A stretch of 64,000 bases of DNA, from the NCBI GenBank assembly GCA_020634975.1, contig JACKAQ010000001.1, positions 1,550,001-1,614,000 on the forward strand. The letters are read 5' to 3'. Source of the stretch: JACKAQ01 sp020634975 [NCBI: Calditrichia bacterium] (lineage in GTDB: Bacteria > Calditrichota > Calditrichia > RBG-13-44-9). The notes beneath the pieces were generated by a model. That model saw nothing but the letters and a program-made list of their open reading frames with translations, was not told the DNA's origin and searched no databases. The position numbers were made by a program, and so were the translations under genes. Below are positions 35,039 to 45,415 of the stretch, one piece after another (position 1 is the first letter of the stretch; every line of letters starts with the position of its first letter).

Positions 35039-37225
35039 CTATCGGAGTAACATCATTTTTTGGGTTGCAACCAACTCACCGGCGCTCAAACGGTAGAGAT
35101 AAACGCCGCTGGTAACCGATTGCCCGGTGTTGTTATCGCCGTTCCACTGCACGCTGTGGAATCCGGCAGCCATCGGTTGACTGATGAGCGTTTTCACTTC
35201 TTTTCCGAGCAAATCAAAAATTTTCAATTCTACCAATCCAAGTCCGGAACGCCCGTTCTGCGGCAAATTGAATGTGATGGTTGTGTTCGGGTTAAACGGA
35301 TTCGGGTAGTTCTGCGCTAGCGCAAAGCCTTCAGGCAGTTCGCCGGCAAAATCGCCAATACCAGTGACGACAGCTTGCGAACTTTTATAAATGCCCGCAC
35401 CGCCGGCGCCGTATAAATAACCGTCATTTGCAAGAGTCAAATACGCGAGGTAGGTGTAGAGCAAACCTTCTTTGTGGCTTGTCCAACTTGCGGCATTGTC
35501 TGTCGACAGATACAGCCCGTCGGATGTGCCCAAAAACATGCTGCCGCCCTTGATAATCAACGCTGAATATTGATGGAAAATACCGGTGTTTACGTCTTCC
35601 CAGGTTGCGCCACCGTCCGTTGACTTCAACAGTCCGAGCAATGTAATCGTGTAAATGGTGCCGTCAGCCGCTTCCGCAAAATCCAGTACGGTGATGTTTA
35701 CATCGTAGGTTTTCGTCCAGGTTGCACCATCGTCTGTGGATCGAAAGATGCCGGAGTTATAATTGCCGGCAAGTACTGTTCCGGTGGAGGTTTCAAACAG
35801 CGCTCTGGCACTGCCGCCGACATTGCCATAAACCGACCAGGTTTGTCCGTTGTCGGTTGATTTAAAAATTTCCGGTGATAATCCGACAGTACCGCTTGCC
35901 AAAAAACTGCCGTCTGCATTCGTCGTAAAGCAATAAAAATCACCGGCATGGGTTTGCGTCCAGGTAGCACCGCCATCCTGTGATGTTGCAATTCCATCCC
36001 CCGAACATGCAACGATTGCACCGGATGCGTTTGAATTGATATCGCGGATAATATTGCCAATCGGCAGCTCAACGCGATCAAATGTCAAACCATTGTCATT
36101 CGAAACATCAACATGCCCGATCACCCCGTTGAGAATGCGTCCGTCCGGGGTTGCTTCCAATGCGTAAGTGACCGTATTGTTGATGCCGTTATTCATCAAT
36201 TCCCAGGTTGCACCGGCATCCGTTGAGCGATACATCCCGCCATCCAGCCCGTTGCCCAATCCGCACGATACAAATGAACCGTCATTCAGAATATCAAAAT
36301 CTTTGGCATACGAAAAAAAGTTGTTGATCGATGCCCATCCGCTTCCGCCCGTGCCAGCTTTAAATGTGCCGCTGGTGGTGGAGGCAAATACCTCGCCGGT
36401 TGCGTTGCAAGCCAGCTTTAGGATATTCGTTGAAGGGGACATCGGCAAAGAGTCGGTGTTTGCCCAGGTTGCGGCGCCATCTGTGCTTTTGTAAACGCGA
36501 TTTTTGACACCGGCATACAGCCCGTCTGCACCGGTTACAACACCGTAAGTGTTTCTGTCTGCCAGCATGCCTTCGCTGGAACGTGTCCAGGTTGCGCCGC
36601 CGTCGGTGGATTTGTAAACGCCGGAGGATTCGTTGTTATTTGAGCGAACCGATGCATACAAATTACCGGAATTGTCTTCGGTAAATCCTGTAATCGGGTA
36701 GTAATAGGTAAAAATAAAAACATCATAACTGGGCAATCCTTCGCTGATTTTGGTCCAGGTTGCGCCGCCATCTGTGGATTGGTGAACACCGGATCCGCCG
36801 GTCTGCGCATCTGAATACACGATGAGAGTGCCGTTTGCGGTTACAAAAAAACTGGTGCCGCTTTCCGGGCTGCTGAACAACTCTGTCCACGAATCGCCAA
36901 AATCGGCGGATTTGTACACTTTTTTGGAAGCCTCGCTATTTATGGTTGCGTAAACAGCACCAGAATTATCAACCCCGAGATCTCGGACATCGCAATTAAC
37001 TGGCAAACCATTGGCTTTCAGCGACCAACTTGCGCCGTTGTCCGACGATGTATAAATCCCCCTGCCCAGCACACAGCCCGCGTAAAACCGGCTGTTGGCA
37101 ACATCTTCGGTAAAACAATTGACTTCGATGGCACCGTTCGGCGCGGGTAGCCGTTCCCAATACGTCTGCCCAAACATCATCGAAGCAGGAAATAACATCA
37201 ACAAAAACAATAACATCCGTTTCAT
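35039..37225 (-). CDS. T9SS-targeted beta-propeller protein with many Asp-box repeats
   Basis: The 728-residue product has a signal peptide (to about residue 20, MMFGQ). More than ten sialidase/BNR Asp-box motifs follow (SSDNGASWS, KSADFGDSWT, KSTDGGATWT, RSTDAGATWE), consistent with two seven-bladed propellers of the sortilin type. It ends in a T9SS sorting domain (FALAQNYPNPFNPNTTITF to QKMMLLR). AGGAA precedes ATG. It is the fourth T9SS cargo in the window, and its sorting domain is the most diverged. It lies downstream of a small lipoprotein gene on the same strand, with an 87-base gap. Confidence 0.83.
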   Translation of the reverse strand: MKRMLLFLLMLFPASMMFGQTYWERLPAPNGAIEVNCFTEDVANSRFYAGCVLGRGIYTSSDNGASWSLKANGLPVNCDVRDLGVDNSGAVYATINSEASKKVYKSADFGDSWTELFSSPESGTSFFVTANGTLIVYSDAQTGGSGVHQSTDGGATWTKISEGLPSYDVFIFTYYYPITGFTEDNSGNLYASVRSNNNESSGVYKSTDGGATWTRSSEGMLADRNTYGVVTGADGLYAGVKNRVYKSTDGAATWANTDSLPMSPSTNILKLACNATGEVFASTTSGTFKAGTGGSGWASINNFFSYAKDFDILNDGSFVSCGLGNGLDGGMYRSTDAGATWELMNNGINNTVTYALEATPDGRILNGVIGHVDVSNDNGLTFDRVELPIGNIIRDINSNASGAIVACSGDGIATSQDGGATWTQTHAGDFYCFTTNADGSFLASGTVGLSPEIFKSTDNGQTWSVYGNVGGSARALFETSTGTVLAGNYNSGIFRSTDDGATWTKTYDVNITVLDFAEAADGTIYTITLLGLLKSTDGGATWEDVNTGIFHQYSALIIKGGSMFLGTSDGLYLSTDNAASWTSHKEGLLYTYLAYLTLANDGYLYGAGGAGIYKSSQAVVTGIGDFAGELPEGFALAQNYPNPFNPNTTITFNLPQNGRSGLGLVELKIFDLLGKEVKTLISQPMAAGFHSVQWNGDNNTGQSVTSGVYLYRLSAGELVATQKMMLLR

Positions 37226-37312
37226 AAATATTCCTTTTTTGTGAATTTTTGTTGTTCGTAAAAAATTGGTTAAAAAAACAAAGCGCGCGATAGGTTGCCG
37301 TTACCAATGGGA

Positions 37313-37711
37313 TCACGGTGTAAATTCTGTCCAGCCGGTTTTGCCATCCAGCAGCGTCACGGAAACGCGATATTTTACTCCGCTGGTTAACGTAGATTCC
37401 ACTGTTCCAATAGCCGTGGGCACAGCACCTGCGGGTATTGCGCCATGAGTTGCCGGTGAAGCGATGTTGCCTTGTCCGGGTGTGGCAATTCCCCAAACAA
37501 TTGTGGTTGGTGTTGCTGTGCGTACAACGCTAACGCTAAACGCGTTACCAGCATTCCAGGAATATTGCGGCGTGGTTCCGGAACCAACGGTAACGGCAAA
37601 ATCCCCGTTGACGGTGTTGTTTTCCTCCGGCTCGGTGCTCGATTTATCGCAAGCGGCCAGCAGCAATACACTCAACATCAACAATCCCAGTACTCTGATT
37701 AAACGTGTCAT
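37313..37711 (-). CDS. Small lipoprotein of unknown function
   Basis: The 132-residue product has a typical lipoprotein signal (LMLSVLLLAACDKSS, Cys at 21). The mature part is beta-rich with a possible Ig/fibronectin-like fold (ALNAFSVSVV-type strands, TSGVKYRVSVTLLDG). AAGGAG precedes ATG. It is encoded before the T9SS propeller gene and may share its transcript. No family was recognised. Confidence 0.7.
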   Translation of the reverse strand: MTRLIRVLGLLMLSVLLLAACDKSSTEPEENNTVNGDFAVTVGSGTTPQYSWNAGNAFSVSVVRTATPTTIVWGIATPGQGNIASPATHGAIPAGAVPTAIGTVESTLTSGVKYRVSVTLLDGKTGWTEFTP

Positions 37712-38025
37712 TTGACAACTCCTTTTGTTTTGGATAAAAAAGAAATAAGCATTCAGTGATATAAGTGAGTTTTAAGTCTGGAAAAGATAGGGATCGGTGC
37801 GACGTTTTTTCAATCCCCGGTAGCGGGTATATTTCGATTGACCGGTGATGGGGGAGGCAGTTTATCGGGTAGTGAAATTGCGGAATTTGGAGGATTTTAA
37901 AGGAGAGAAGTCTTTTGAATCTCGCGGCGCAGAAGTTATTCCGGAAATTCCGGTTGCGAGCTTAAACCGCAAGCTGTTATTCTTGCGAAAACAGGAATCT
38001 GCGGGGAATTTCCTTCAACGACAGA
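37712..38025. other. Intergenic gap with short repeats
   Basis: This gap of about 314 bases precedes the small lipoprotein gene and follows the response regulator gene. It contains a direct repeat ATTCCGGAA-ATTCCGG near 37938-37953 and a degenerate hairpin ATTCTTG...CAGGAAT at 37979-37998, similar to the one at 26654. A 93-codon plus-strand open frame crosses it but has no support. Confidence 0.35.
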
Positions 38026-38724
38026 TTACTTTTCGTCCGGTTTTTTGGGCAGCAAATTGTGCTCGTATGCGGCTTTCACGACCGCACCGCGCGAGTGAAC
38101 CTGCAATTTTTTATAAATATTTTTGACGTGCGTCCGCACGGTGTGTTCGCTGATCGACAAATTTTCGGCGATGGCGTATTCAGTTTCGTCGCGGACAATC
38201 GCCTGCAAAATCTCGATTTCGCGATCCGTCAAATTGAAACGGGTTACGCGAACTACCGGGTTTTCGTCGGCATTGCCGGTATCATCCTGATTGCGACGCA
38301 AATAATCCAGCACTTTCCGGGCGATGGATTTGGACAGCGGAACACCGCCCTGCCGCAATTCTTCGATGGCTTCGATCAGCTCGTCCAGCGAACAATCTTT
38401 CAGCAAATATCCGGCAGCACCGGACTGGATCGACTGAAAAATTTTGTCGTCATCCCGGAAAACAGTCAGCATCATCACTTCAATTTCGGGATACAGCGTT
38501 TTCAGTTGCGCGGTGGTTTCGATGCCCGAAAGCAGCGGCATTTCGATATCCATCAGCACAATTTGCGGCAGTTCGCGTTTGCTGATTTTTTTTAGTTCAT
38601 TCAACAGCTGTTTGCCGTTCTCGGCGATCACTACAATTTCGATGTGATCGTAAAAATCGAACCGCTGCAAATATTGTTTGCGGGTTGTGGGATTGTCTTC
38701 GGCGATGGCGATACGAATTTTCAT
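38026..38724 (-). CDS. NarL/LuxR-family DNA-binding response regulator
   Basis: The 232-residue protein has a receiver domain (1-125) with acidic residues at 9-10 (AED), phospho-acceptor Asp59 (IVLMDIEMP) and a conserved Lys (GYLLKDC). The C-terminal HTH_LuxR domain is at about 165-225 (LTDREIEILQAIVRDETEY, SISEHTVRTHVKNIYKKL). It lies 80 bases downstream of the sensor kinase gene on the same strand, so they form a two-component system. The kinase is of the matching HisKA_3 type. Target genes are unknown. Confidence 0.92.
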   Translation of the reverse strand: MKIRIAIAEDNPTTRKQYLQRFDFYDHIEIVVIAENGKQLLNELKKISKRELPQIVLMDIEMPLLSGIETTAQLKTLYPEIEVMMLTVFRDDDKIFQSIQSGAAGYLLKDCSLDELIEAIEELRQGGVPLSKSIARKVLDYLRRNQDDTGNADENPVVRVTRFNLTDREIEILQAIVRDETEYAIAENLSISEHTVRTHVKNIYKKLQVHSRGAVVKAAYEHNLLPKKPDEK

Positions 38725-38804
38725 AATAGGTCAATTTAACGATATCTGTGTAGATGCGCAATCACCGCTTCCGGGGATATTTGGCGATGCGACAGCCGGG
38801 TGAA

Positions 38805-41800
38805 TTATTCCGGAAGGCGGATCGCGATGCGCGTGCCGTTATTTATTGATGATTGAATGTCCAGCGTTGCACCGATTTTTTCAGCGCGGCGTTTCATATT
38901 TATCAACCCGAAACCGCTGCCGTTCGCTGAAAATTGCTGGTTTTCGAATCCGGCACCGTCGTCGCACACTTCTATTTTCAGTGCGCCATCCTGCGCAATT
39001 TCAAAACTTATCTGTATTTTTTGCGCTGCCGCATGTTTTTGTGCGTTGTGAATCGCTTCTTGGCAAATGCGGAAAATATTCAGCGATTGCTCCGGCGTGA
39101 GCATTCTGGTTTTCGCTAGATTTTCCTGCAACTGGATGACCGGCGGCGTATCCAGCTTTGTTCGTCCGTGAATGTATTCCCGCAATTTTTCGCAAAGCTC
39201 CGAAACCGTGGACGCATTTTGATTGAGCGACCAGATGGTTTCGCGCAGCTCGTCGATGGTGTTGCGGGTATGTTTTTCCAGAAAATCGAGGTTTTCGCCG
39301 GTATTCGGCAGCTTGCCGATTTTCAGATATCGTTTGGTGATTTCCAAACCGGTGGCCAGGTCGGTCAAGTTCGCGCCGATGTGGTCGTGCAACTCGCCGG
39401 AAATGCGCTCCCGTTCGCTTTGCAACTGCTGCTGCACTTCCATCTCCCGCAGTTTTTTGCGCAGCGGTCGCGTGGCAATCTGGCGCACAACAGCAACAAT
39501 GGCAATCAGCAGCGCCATAACAATCAGCAGGCGAAACCACAGCGTCATCCAAAACGGCGGTCGAATGCGAATGGCGATGGATGTATCGTTTTCATTCCAG
39601 ATGTTATCGCTGTTGGATGCGCGAACGCGGAACACGTAATCGCCCGGTTCCAGTTGGTTGAACGTCACATAGCGGCGCGTCCCGGAATACACCCACTCAT
39701 CTGCGAAGCCTTCCAATTTGTAGGAATACTGGTTTTTTTGCGGCTCGCGAAAATCCAGCGCAGCAAATTCAAAAGAGAAAAAATTGTCGCGATAATTCAG
39801 GGTAATTTGCTTTTTTTCGCTGATGGCCGAATCCAGTTCTACCGCTTTTTCAAAAATTTTGAAATCGGTGAACACTACTTTTGGCGCACGGGCATTCATC
39901 CGGATACTGTCCGGGAAAAAATGAAGCGCGCCTTTTACGGTGCCAAACCACAGCTCACCGGTGCGGCTTCGCAACGCTGCGCCGGTGTTAAATTCGTTAT
40001 CCGGCAAGCCGTCGTTTACGTTGTAATTGAAAAATTCGATGCGTTCCGGCAACGCGGCATACTGTGGAAAAAACTTGCATTTTGCCAAACCATTTTGAGT
40101 GCTCAACCACAAATTGCCGTCATCATCTTCCAAAATACCGTAAACGGAATTGTTGCACAAACCGTCGTTTTCGGTAAAATGGTAAAACCGGTTGTGCTCG
40201 CGATCGAACAAATTCAATCCGCCGGCCGTGCCGACCCACAGCCGCCCGCGCCGGTCTTCCCGCGCCAGCCAAACGCGGTTGTGGTTGATGCTGTACGGAT
40301 TGCCCGGTTCCGGCAAAAATCGGGTAATTTGGTTCGTTTGCGGATCGAAGCGATTCAGCCCGCCGCTAAATGTGGAAATCCACAAAATGCCCGCCCTATC
40401 GGTAAAAATATCAATAATCGCGTTATCGCCGATGCTATTGGGATTGGCCGGATCGTGTGGAAAATGAACTGCCGTTCCCGTTTCCCGATCGAAACGATCC
40501 AATCCGGCTTCCGATAGCCCGAGCCACATATTGCCCAAACTGTCTTCGGCGATAGCCTTCACCTGATTATCCGCGATGCTGGCGGGATTTGTCGCATCGT
40601 TTTGAAAATGGCGAAAGCCACCGGTTGTTTCATCAAAGCGGTTCAACCCACCCAGAAAATCCCAACTTGAGAGCCATAAATGGTGCTGTTTATCGCGATA
40701 AATTGCGCGAATGCGGTTGTGCAGCAAGCTGTTCGGATCAGCCGGATCGTGCCGGAAGCGCTGAAATTTTCCGCGACTGCGATCGTCGTATTTCAGCAAA
40801 TTCGCCCCACCGTGTTTGGTGCCAAACCACATGTCGCCGTTCGGATCTTCCCAAATCGCGATCACATCGCTGTTGCTGATGCTGGCAGGATTTGCCGGAT
40901 CGTGCTGAAAATATTTGAATTGCTTTTCTCGCGGCAGCAGCAGGTTTAACCCATTGCCTTCGCTGCCAAACCAAACAATACCGCTGTTATCTTCGAAAAT
41001 CGATCGAACAGTGTTGCCGGAAAAACCCGCCGGATTGGTGTTGTCATTTTGAAACCGGGAAAATGTGCCGGTTTCGGGATCGAACAAATTGAGGCCTTTG
41101 CTGAATGTGCCGATCCACTGATTTCCCGTACGATCCTGAAATATCGACCAGATCCGGTTCTCGCTGATGCTGCTTGGGTCTGTGGGATCGTGTTGAAAAT
41201 TTGTGTAACTTATTTCATCATCTGCACTTATGTGGATGCGCGAAAGCCCGCTCCAGGTACCGACCCACAACACTTTAGAGTCATCGTTGCGGCGTTCTTC
41301 GCAAATTGCAGAAATCTGGTTCGAAACCAGACTGTTGGGATGTTGGGGATTGTGTGAAAAATGGCGGAAGTTGATCGCCAGTGAATCTTCAACCAAAACG
41401 GATAAACCTTCATCTGTGCCCACCCACAACCGCCGGTTCCGGTCAACAAACAACGCGTTCACACGCTGACCGCGCAACCCGCCGGGCGTTTCTGAGATGT
41501 TGGGAATCCGGTAAAAATCGCCATTTTTTCTGTTAAACCGGAACAATCCGGATGAAATTACAGCCGCCCAAATGGTGCCGTTGGCGTCTTCGGCAATTTG
41601 GGTAACCGATCCTTCGCCGATACTGTTGGGCTCATCCGGATCATTTTGAAATCGCTGAAAGCGATCGTTGTTGCGGTCGTACCGATTCAACCCGCCTTTG
41701 TTGGTGCCCACCCAAATATCGCCCCGGCTGTCCAAAAATAGCGAGTTGATGTAGCTATCCGATAGCGATGTGGAATCGTTGGGTTCGTGAAAATATTTTT

Positions 41801-42059
41801 TGAAGGTGTAGCCGTCGTAGCGATTTAATCCGTTTTGAGTGCCGATCCAGATAAAGCCGTGCGAATCCTGTTGAATGCACAAACCGCTGTTGTGCGAAAG
41901 CCCCTGATCAACACCGAGGTGTTCAAATTCAACAGATAAACGGCTTTCACCGGCAGCGAGAAACCACGAGAAGATGAGCAGCAGAACAGCCGTGTTCCTG
42001 TAAAGATTGTCCAATGTCAACTTTTTTCCACAATAACCGGTTGATGAATCACATTTCAA
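38805..42059 (-). CDS. Sensor histidine kinase with periplasmic two-component-regulator propeller
   Basis: The 1,084-residue protein has an N-terminal membrane or signal segment (about 20-38) and a periplasmic sensor of about 14 Reg_prop blades (repeats such as DRAGILWISTFSGGLNRFDP and DSLGNMWLGLSEAGLDRFD, spaced about 47 residues). A Y_Y_Y domain follows (about 745-815), then a membrane segment (about 838-861) and a HisKA_3 dimerisation domain with phospho-acceptor His891 (GELHDHIG). The HATPase_c domain has EAIHNAQKHA, DDGAGF and GFGLINMKRRAE. Such propeller kinases often sense polysaccharides or envelope cues in the FCB group. The start codon is uncertain, as no good ribosome binding site is seen. 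Confidence 0.9.
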   Translation of the reverse strand: MKCDSSTGYCGKKLTLDNLYRNTAVLLLIFSWFLAAGESRLSVEFEHLGVDQGLSHNSGLCIQQDSHGFIWIGTQNGLNRYDGYTFKKYFHEPNDSTSLSDSYINSLFLDSRGDIWVGTNKGGLNRYDRNNDRFQRFQNDPDEPNSIGEGSVTQIAEDANGTIWAAVISSGLFRFNRKNGDFYRIPNISETPGGLRGQRVNALFVDRNRRLWVGTDEGLSVLVEDSLAINFRHFSHNPQHPNSLVSNQISAICEERRNDDSKVLWVGTWSGLSRIHISADDEISYTNFQHDPTDPSSISENRIWSIFQDRTGNQWIGTFSKGLNLFDPETGTFSRFQNDNTNPAGFSGNTVRSIFEDNSGIVWFGSEGNGLNLLLPREKQFKYFQHDPANPASISNSDVIAIWEDPNGDMWFGTKHGGANLLKYDDRSRGKFQRFRHDPADPNSLLHNRIRAIYRDKQHHLWLSSWDFLGGLNRFDETTGGFRHFQNDATNPASIADNQVKAIAEDSLGNMWLGLSEAGLDRFDRETGTAVHFPHDPANPNSIGDNAIIDIFTDRAGILWISTFSGGLNRFDPQTNQITRFLPEPGNPYSINHNRVWLAREDRRGRLWVGTAGGLNLFDREHNRFYHFTENDGLCNNSVYGILEDDDGNLWLSTQNGLAKCKFFPQYAALPERIEFFNYNVNDGLPDNEFNTGAALRSRTGELWFGTVKGALHFFPDSIRMNARAPKVVFTDFKIFEKAVELDSAISEKKQITLNYRDNFFSFEFAALDFREPQKNQYSYKLEGFADEWVYSGTRRYVTFNQLEPGDYVFRVRASNSDNIWNENDTSIAIRIRPPFWMTLWFRLLIVMALLIAIVAVVRQIATRPLRKKLREMEVQQQLQSERERISGELHDHIGANLTDLATGLEITKRYLKIGKLPNTGENLDFLEKHTRNTIDELRETIWSLNQNASTVSELCEKLREYIHGRTKLDTPPVIQLQENLAKTRMLTPEQSLNIFRICQEAIHNAQKHAAAQKIQISFEIAQDGALKIEVCDDGAGFENQQFSANGSGFGLINMKRRAEKIGATLDIQSSINNGTRIAIRLPE

Positions 42060-42107
42060 TATTTGTAGCGCAAGTGATTGTAAATTAAATATTTGCCCGA
42101 AAAATTA

Positions 42108-42578
42108 TCAGTGTTTGAAGTCACCTTTTGCCGATTTGATCCAGCGAATGCATTTGTGCGGAAAATCCACCGGTTCGCAAAACATCATCGGGCAGCCGCC
42201 GGAAATGACGCTGATGTTGTGCGATTCGCAAAACGCAACGGCTGTTTCGGACACGCTGCCATCGCCGAACGAACGGTGCATCCACACTCGCGGGATGCCC
42301 AGCTCCGCACATTCCTGAACAATCGCGTCCGCCGCCGCAGGTGTCGTGACGATCACCACGCCATCGAGCGGTTCGGGCACGTCCCGCAAATGGCGATAGC
42401 ACGGCTCGCCCGCCACAACATCCGCGTTGGGATTGATCGCCACAACGTTGTATCCCTGATCTTTCAGTTTGTTGAGAATAGCATTTGCCGCCTCGCCCTT
42501 TTCCGGGTTCCGCGAAACGCCGGCAACGGCGATGTGCCGCTGCGCTAAAAAATCCTGAACTTTTTGTTGGTAGGTCAT
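42108..42578 (-). CDS. CoA-binding domain protein (YccU-like)
   Basis: The start at 42578 has AGGAG at the right spacing and gives MTYQQKVQDFLAQRHIAVAGVSR; the in-frame ATG at 42608 lacks such a site. The 156-residue protein has the Rossmann-type CoA-binding fold with GVSRNPEKG, VVAINPNADVVAGEPCY, and VIVTTPAAA, ending in SGGCPMMF. Family members bind CoA, but the reaction is unknown. It stands alone between the sensor kinase and unknown genes. Confidence 0.85.
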   Translation of the reverse strand: MTYQQKVQDFLAQRHIAVAGVSRNPEKGEAANAILNKLKDQGYNVVAINPNADVVAGEPCYRHLRDVPEPLDGVVIVTTPAAADAIVQECAELGIPRVWMHRSFGDGSVSETAVAFCESHNISVISGGCPMMFCEPVDFPHKCIRWIKSAKGDFKH

Positions 42579-42718
42579 TGTGCACGCTCCTTTTACCGAA
42601 GGTTGCACAGCGGTTCAATTTTATATTTTATAATAGGTTATGTAAAAAATCCGGAACGGTTTCCATCGTTCCTTTTGATTGATTTACCCGGAGTTTTTGA
42701 CAGCCGGAGTTAAAAAAA

Positions 42719-43285
42719 TCAATCGCCGTCCGTGAGAGAATCGTGCAGTTTTTTGTCGCTCAAAATGCCATCGAGCATGGTGCGCATCAGGTAGTAGGGA
42801 CCCATATCGATAAACTCCTGATCCTGCATTTCCACGGTTTCGATGCCGGAGTGAAAGGTGTGGTTTTCTTTGATCAAAAATTCCACCCGCCCGTCCTGCC
42901 ACAGATACATTTTGTTATCGGGATTCACCGCGATCAAATATTTTCGCCCGTGAATTTTTCCGCGCATCGCGTACGGATCGACAAAATAAAAACCGTTCGA
43001 GGATTGCAGCCATCCGGTTTCGTTGAAAAAAAACAGGGGAATTTCCTGAAATAGCCCGCCAATCGGGGTGTTGCCGTTGCCATTGCCGTTCATCGGGGCG
43101 ATTTCCAGCCGGTCAGCCAGAATAGCGGTCATGCAATCCTGATCCAGCTTTTTTTCGCCGCCGGAAACGGGTGCAAAATAGCCATCCTTCAAATACACAT
43201 AGTTGATGACGGCAAACTGGTTTTCCAACACCGGAATCTGGATTAACGCAGATTCCGGAATGTCGGGTAATTCGGACATTTTCAT
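42719..43285 (-). CDS. Protein of unknown function
   Basis: The frame opens with GTG at 43294; the ATG at 43285 or 43279 is a more likely start. The 188-residue product is soluble and has no signal peptide. Recognisable stretches are VLENQFAVINYVYLKDGYFAP, IAVNPDNKMYLWQDGRVEFL and a GNGNGN run. None points to a known family. It could be a small regulatory or assembly protein encoded with the AIM24 gene upstream (78 bases away, same strand). Confidence 0.6.
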   Translation of the reverse strand: MKMSELPDIPESALIQIPVLENQFAVINYVYLKDGYFAPVSGGEKKLDQDCMTAILADRLEIAPMNGNGNGNTPIGGLFQEIPLFFFNETGWLQSSNGFYFVDPYAMRGKIHGRKYLIAVNPDNKMYLWQDGRVEFLIKENHTFHSGIETVEMQDQEFIDMGPYYLMRTMLDGILSDKKLHDSLTDGD

Positions 43286-43363
43286 TCGATTCACTCATTT
43301 TTTTCAACACAACTTCTGTGTGAAATTAAGCAACATTCACCGGGATTTCAAACGACAGATTTA

Positions 43364-44155
43364 TCAAGATCTGTCGCCGCTGATCAGATCGCCGAGACCG
43401 CCGAGCACCGAACCTTCGCCTTTGCGGTTGCCGCCGGTTTTGGGCGCGGATGCGATAATCCGGTCTGCCAATCGCGAAAACGGCAGGCTTTGCAGATACA
43501 CCGTTCCGTGTCCGCGAAGCGTTGCCAAAAACAAACCTTCGCCGCCGAAAAACATCGATTTTAGTCCGCCGGCGCGTTCAATATCGTAATCGATCCCGCT
43601 GGTAAACCCGACGATACAGCCGGTATCCACCCGCAACGTTTCGCCCTGCAGCACCCGTTTTTGCACGGTTCCGCCGGCGTGAACGAACGCCATTCCGTCG
43701 CCGCGAAGCCGTTGTAAAATAAAGCCTTCACCGCCAAAAAAACCGGTGCCCAGCCGCCGGGTAAACGCGATGCTGATTTCCGTGCCGAGCGCCGCGCACA
43801 AAAAGGCGTCTTTCTGGCAGAAAAATTCACCTTCGAGTTCAGCCATGTTTAATGGCACAATTTTGCCGGGATACGGTGCGGCAAAAGCCACTCGCTGTTT
43901 TCCGCGCCCGTTGTTGGTGAAATGTGTCATAAAAATCGATTCGCCGGTAAGCACCCGTTTGCCGACGCTGAGCAATTTGCCCATCAGGCCGTCATCGCGG
44001 GAGCCGTCACCCATTCGCGCTTCGAACGAAATGCCTTCTTCCATCCAGTTCATTGCACCGGCTTCGGCAATGACGGTTTCGCTCGGGTCGAGTTCTACTT
44101 CCACGACCTGCATATCATCACCAAAAATTTCGTAATCCACTTCGTGACTTCTCAT
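43364..44155 (-). CDS. AIM24/TIGR00266-family protein
   Basis: The 263-residue protein shows the family pattern: [51 protein letters not shown], and [24 protein letters not shown]. These are TRAP-like double beta-solenoid proteins of unknown bacterial function; AIM24 acts in mitochondrial membrane organisation. A good AAGGAG site precedes ATG. The C-terminal tail is Gly-rich. Confidence 0.87.
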   Translation of the reverse strand: MRSHEVDYEIFGDDMQVVEVELDPSETVIAEAGAMNWMEEGISFEARMGDGSRDDGLMGKLLSVGKRVLTGESIFMTHFTNNGRGKQRVAFAAPYPGKIVPLNMAELEGEFFCQKDAFLCAALGTEISIAFTRRLGTGFFGGEGFILQRLRGDGMAFVHAGGTVQKRVLQGETLRVDTGCIVGFTSGIDYDIERAGGLKSMFFGGEGLFLATLRGHGTVYLQSLPFSRLADRIIASAPKTGGNRKGEGSVLGGLGDLISGDRS

Positions 44156-44326
44156 AATTTCTCCTTTTGAAAATTTGATGTCAACAATTAGCGCTGTTTC
44201 AGCACGGAAATCTCATTTTATAACGTCAAGATTTGGGCTTTGTTGTGCGATTTCGAAAATTCCGCTTTCGCAATATTGATAGTTTTTTTGCGCTTCGTGA
44301 AGTGCTTTTACGTTTTCCGTAGCCCT

Positions 44327-45415
44327 TTATCCATGCAAAACCGGTTTCAGCTCCCGTTCGTTCGTGCGAATCCAGTCAAAAATATCAGTTAACGTTTGGC
44401 GCGGATTGCGGTTCGGTTGCCAGCCGCAAGCCGCAGAAATTTTGGCATTATCCGAAATATAGCTTTTGATATCTGCGGGACGATCCTGCAAACCAGCCGC
44501 AATATCAATGCGATTTCCGGTGATTTCCCGGCAGATTGCAGTGGTTTCCTGCAGCGAAAGCGCGTTCGCCAATCCGCCGCCAACATTGTGGATTTTCCCG
44601 TTAAATTGATCGATTTGCGCCAACTGGATTTCCAGCACATCGAACAGATCATCCACATGCAGCACATCGCGCACCTGTTTTCCGGCGCCGCCGAAACCGA
44701 TGTATTTCAACGACTTACCAAAATAATGCGCTGCCATCCACAGCGTAAAAACCCCCTGATCCACCTTGCCCATTTGCCACGAACCGGCAATTACGCCGCA
44801 GCGATTGATAATCACCCGAACGTCATACATTTCCGCATATTCCTGCGCGATAAGCTCCGCCGCCAATTTGGTTGCGCCGTAAAGCGAACGCGGCGCGTCC
44901 AGCGGAAAATTTTCGGAAATGCCGTTTGCGGATGCGCCGGGAAACGGCTGCTCAGTTGCCAGCGAAAATCGCGTTTCTTCTTCAACAAAATTGAGATCGT
45001 TGAGATAGCGCACCGGATACACCCTGCTGGTAGAGAGAAAAACCACATCTGCGCGGTGCAGTCGCGCCGCCTCAAAACAGTTGATGGCGCCGGTGAGGTT
45101 GCTGTTCAGCAAATACGCCGGCGATCCGCCGAATCCGGCGAGCACCGATGGCTCCGCCGAACATTCGACGATCAGCGCGATGTCGCGACCGGCGAACGCC
45201 AGATCTTCGGGATTGCGAATATCGCCGTGAACAAATTCGATATTTTCCGAAGCCAGCCTACGGATGTTCAGCTCTGAACCGCGCCGTTTCAGGTTATCCA
45301 GCGCCAGCACGTTGCGCTCCGGATGCGCCCGTTTGAAGCTGATCGCCAGATTCGAGCCGACAAAACCGGCGCCGCCGGTTACCAGAATCGCACCCGGTTT
45401 ATCCCAACCACTCAT
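44327..45415 (-). CDS. NAD-dependent epimerase/dehydratase (CDP-paratose 2-epimerase-like)
   Basis: The start at 45415 overlaps the stop of the upstream gene (ATGA), although the frame is open to 45601. The 362-residue SDR protein has the nucleotide-binding motif VTGGAGFVGSNLAI, an STSRVYP segment resembling CDP-paratose 2-epimerases, and an active-site YGATKLAAE (Tyr-x3-Lys). It acts on nucleotide sugars for surface glycans. Exact substrate unproven. It pairs with the membrane glycosyltransferase gene directly upstream. Confidence 0.83.
   Translation of the reverse strand: MSGWDKPGAILVTGGAGFVGSNLAISFKRAHPERNVLALDNLKRRGSELNIRRLASENIEFVHGDIRNPEDLAFAGRDIALIVECSAEPSVLAGFGGSPAYLLNSNLTGAINCFEAARLHRADVVFLSTSRVYPVRYLNDLNFVEEETRFSLATEQPFPGASANGISENFPLDAPRSLYGATKLAAELIAQEYAEMYDVRVIINRCGVIAGSWQMGKVDQGVFTLWMAAHYFGKSLKYIGFGGAGKQVRDVLHVDDLFDVLEIQLAQIDQFNGKIHNVGGGLANALSLQETTAICREITGNRIDIAAGLQDRPADIKSYISDNAKISAACGWQPNRNPRQTLTDIFDWIRTNERELKPVLHG

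Noticed and set aside
37845-38126. 93-codon plus-strand frame in an intergenic gap
   Set aside because: Runs antisense into the response regulator and has no domain.
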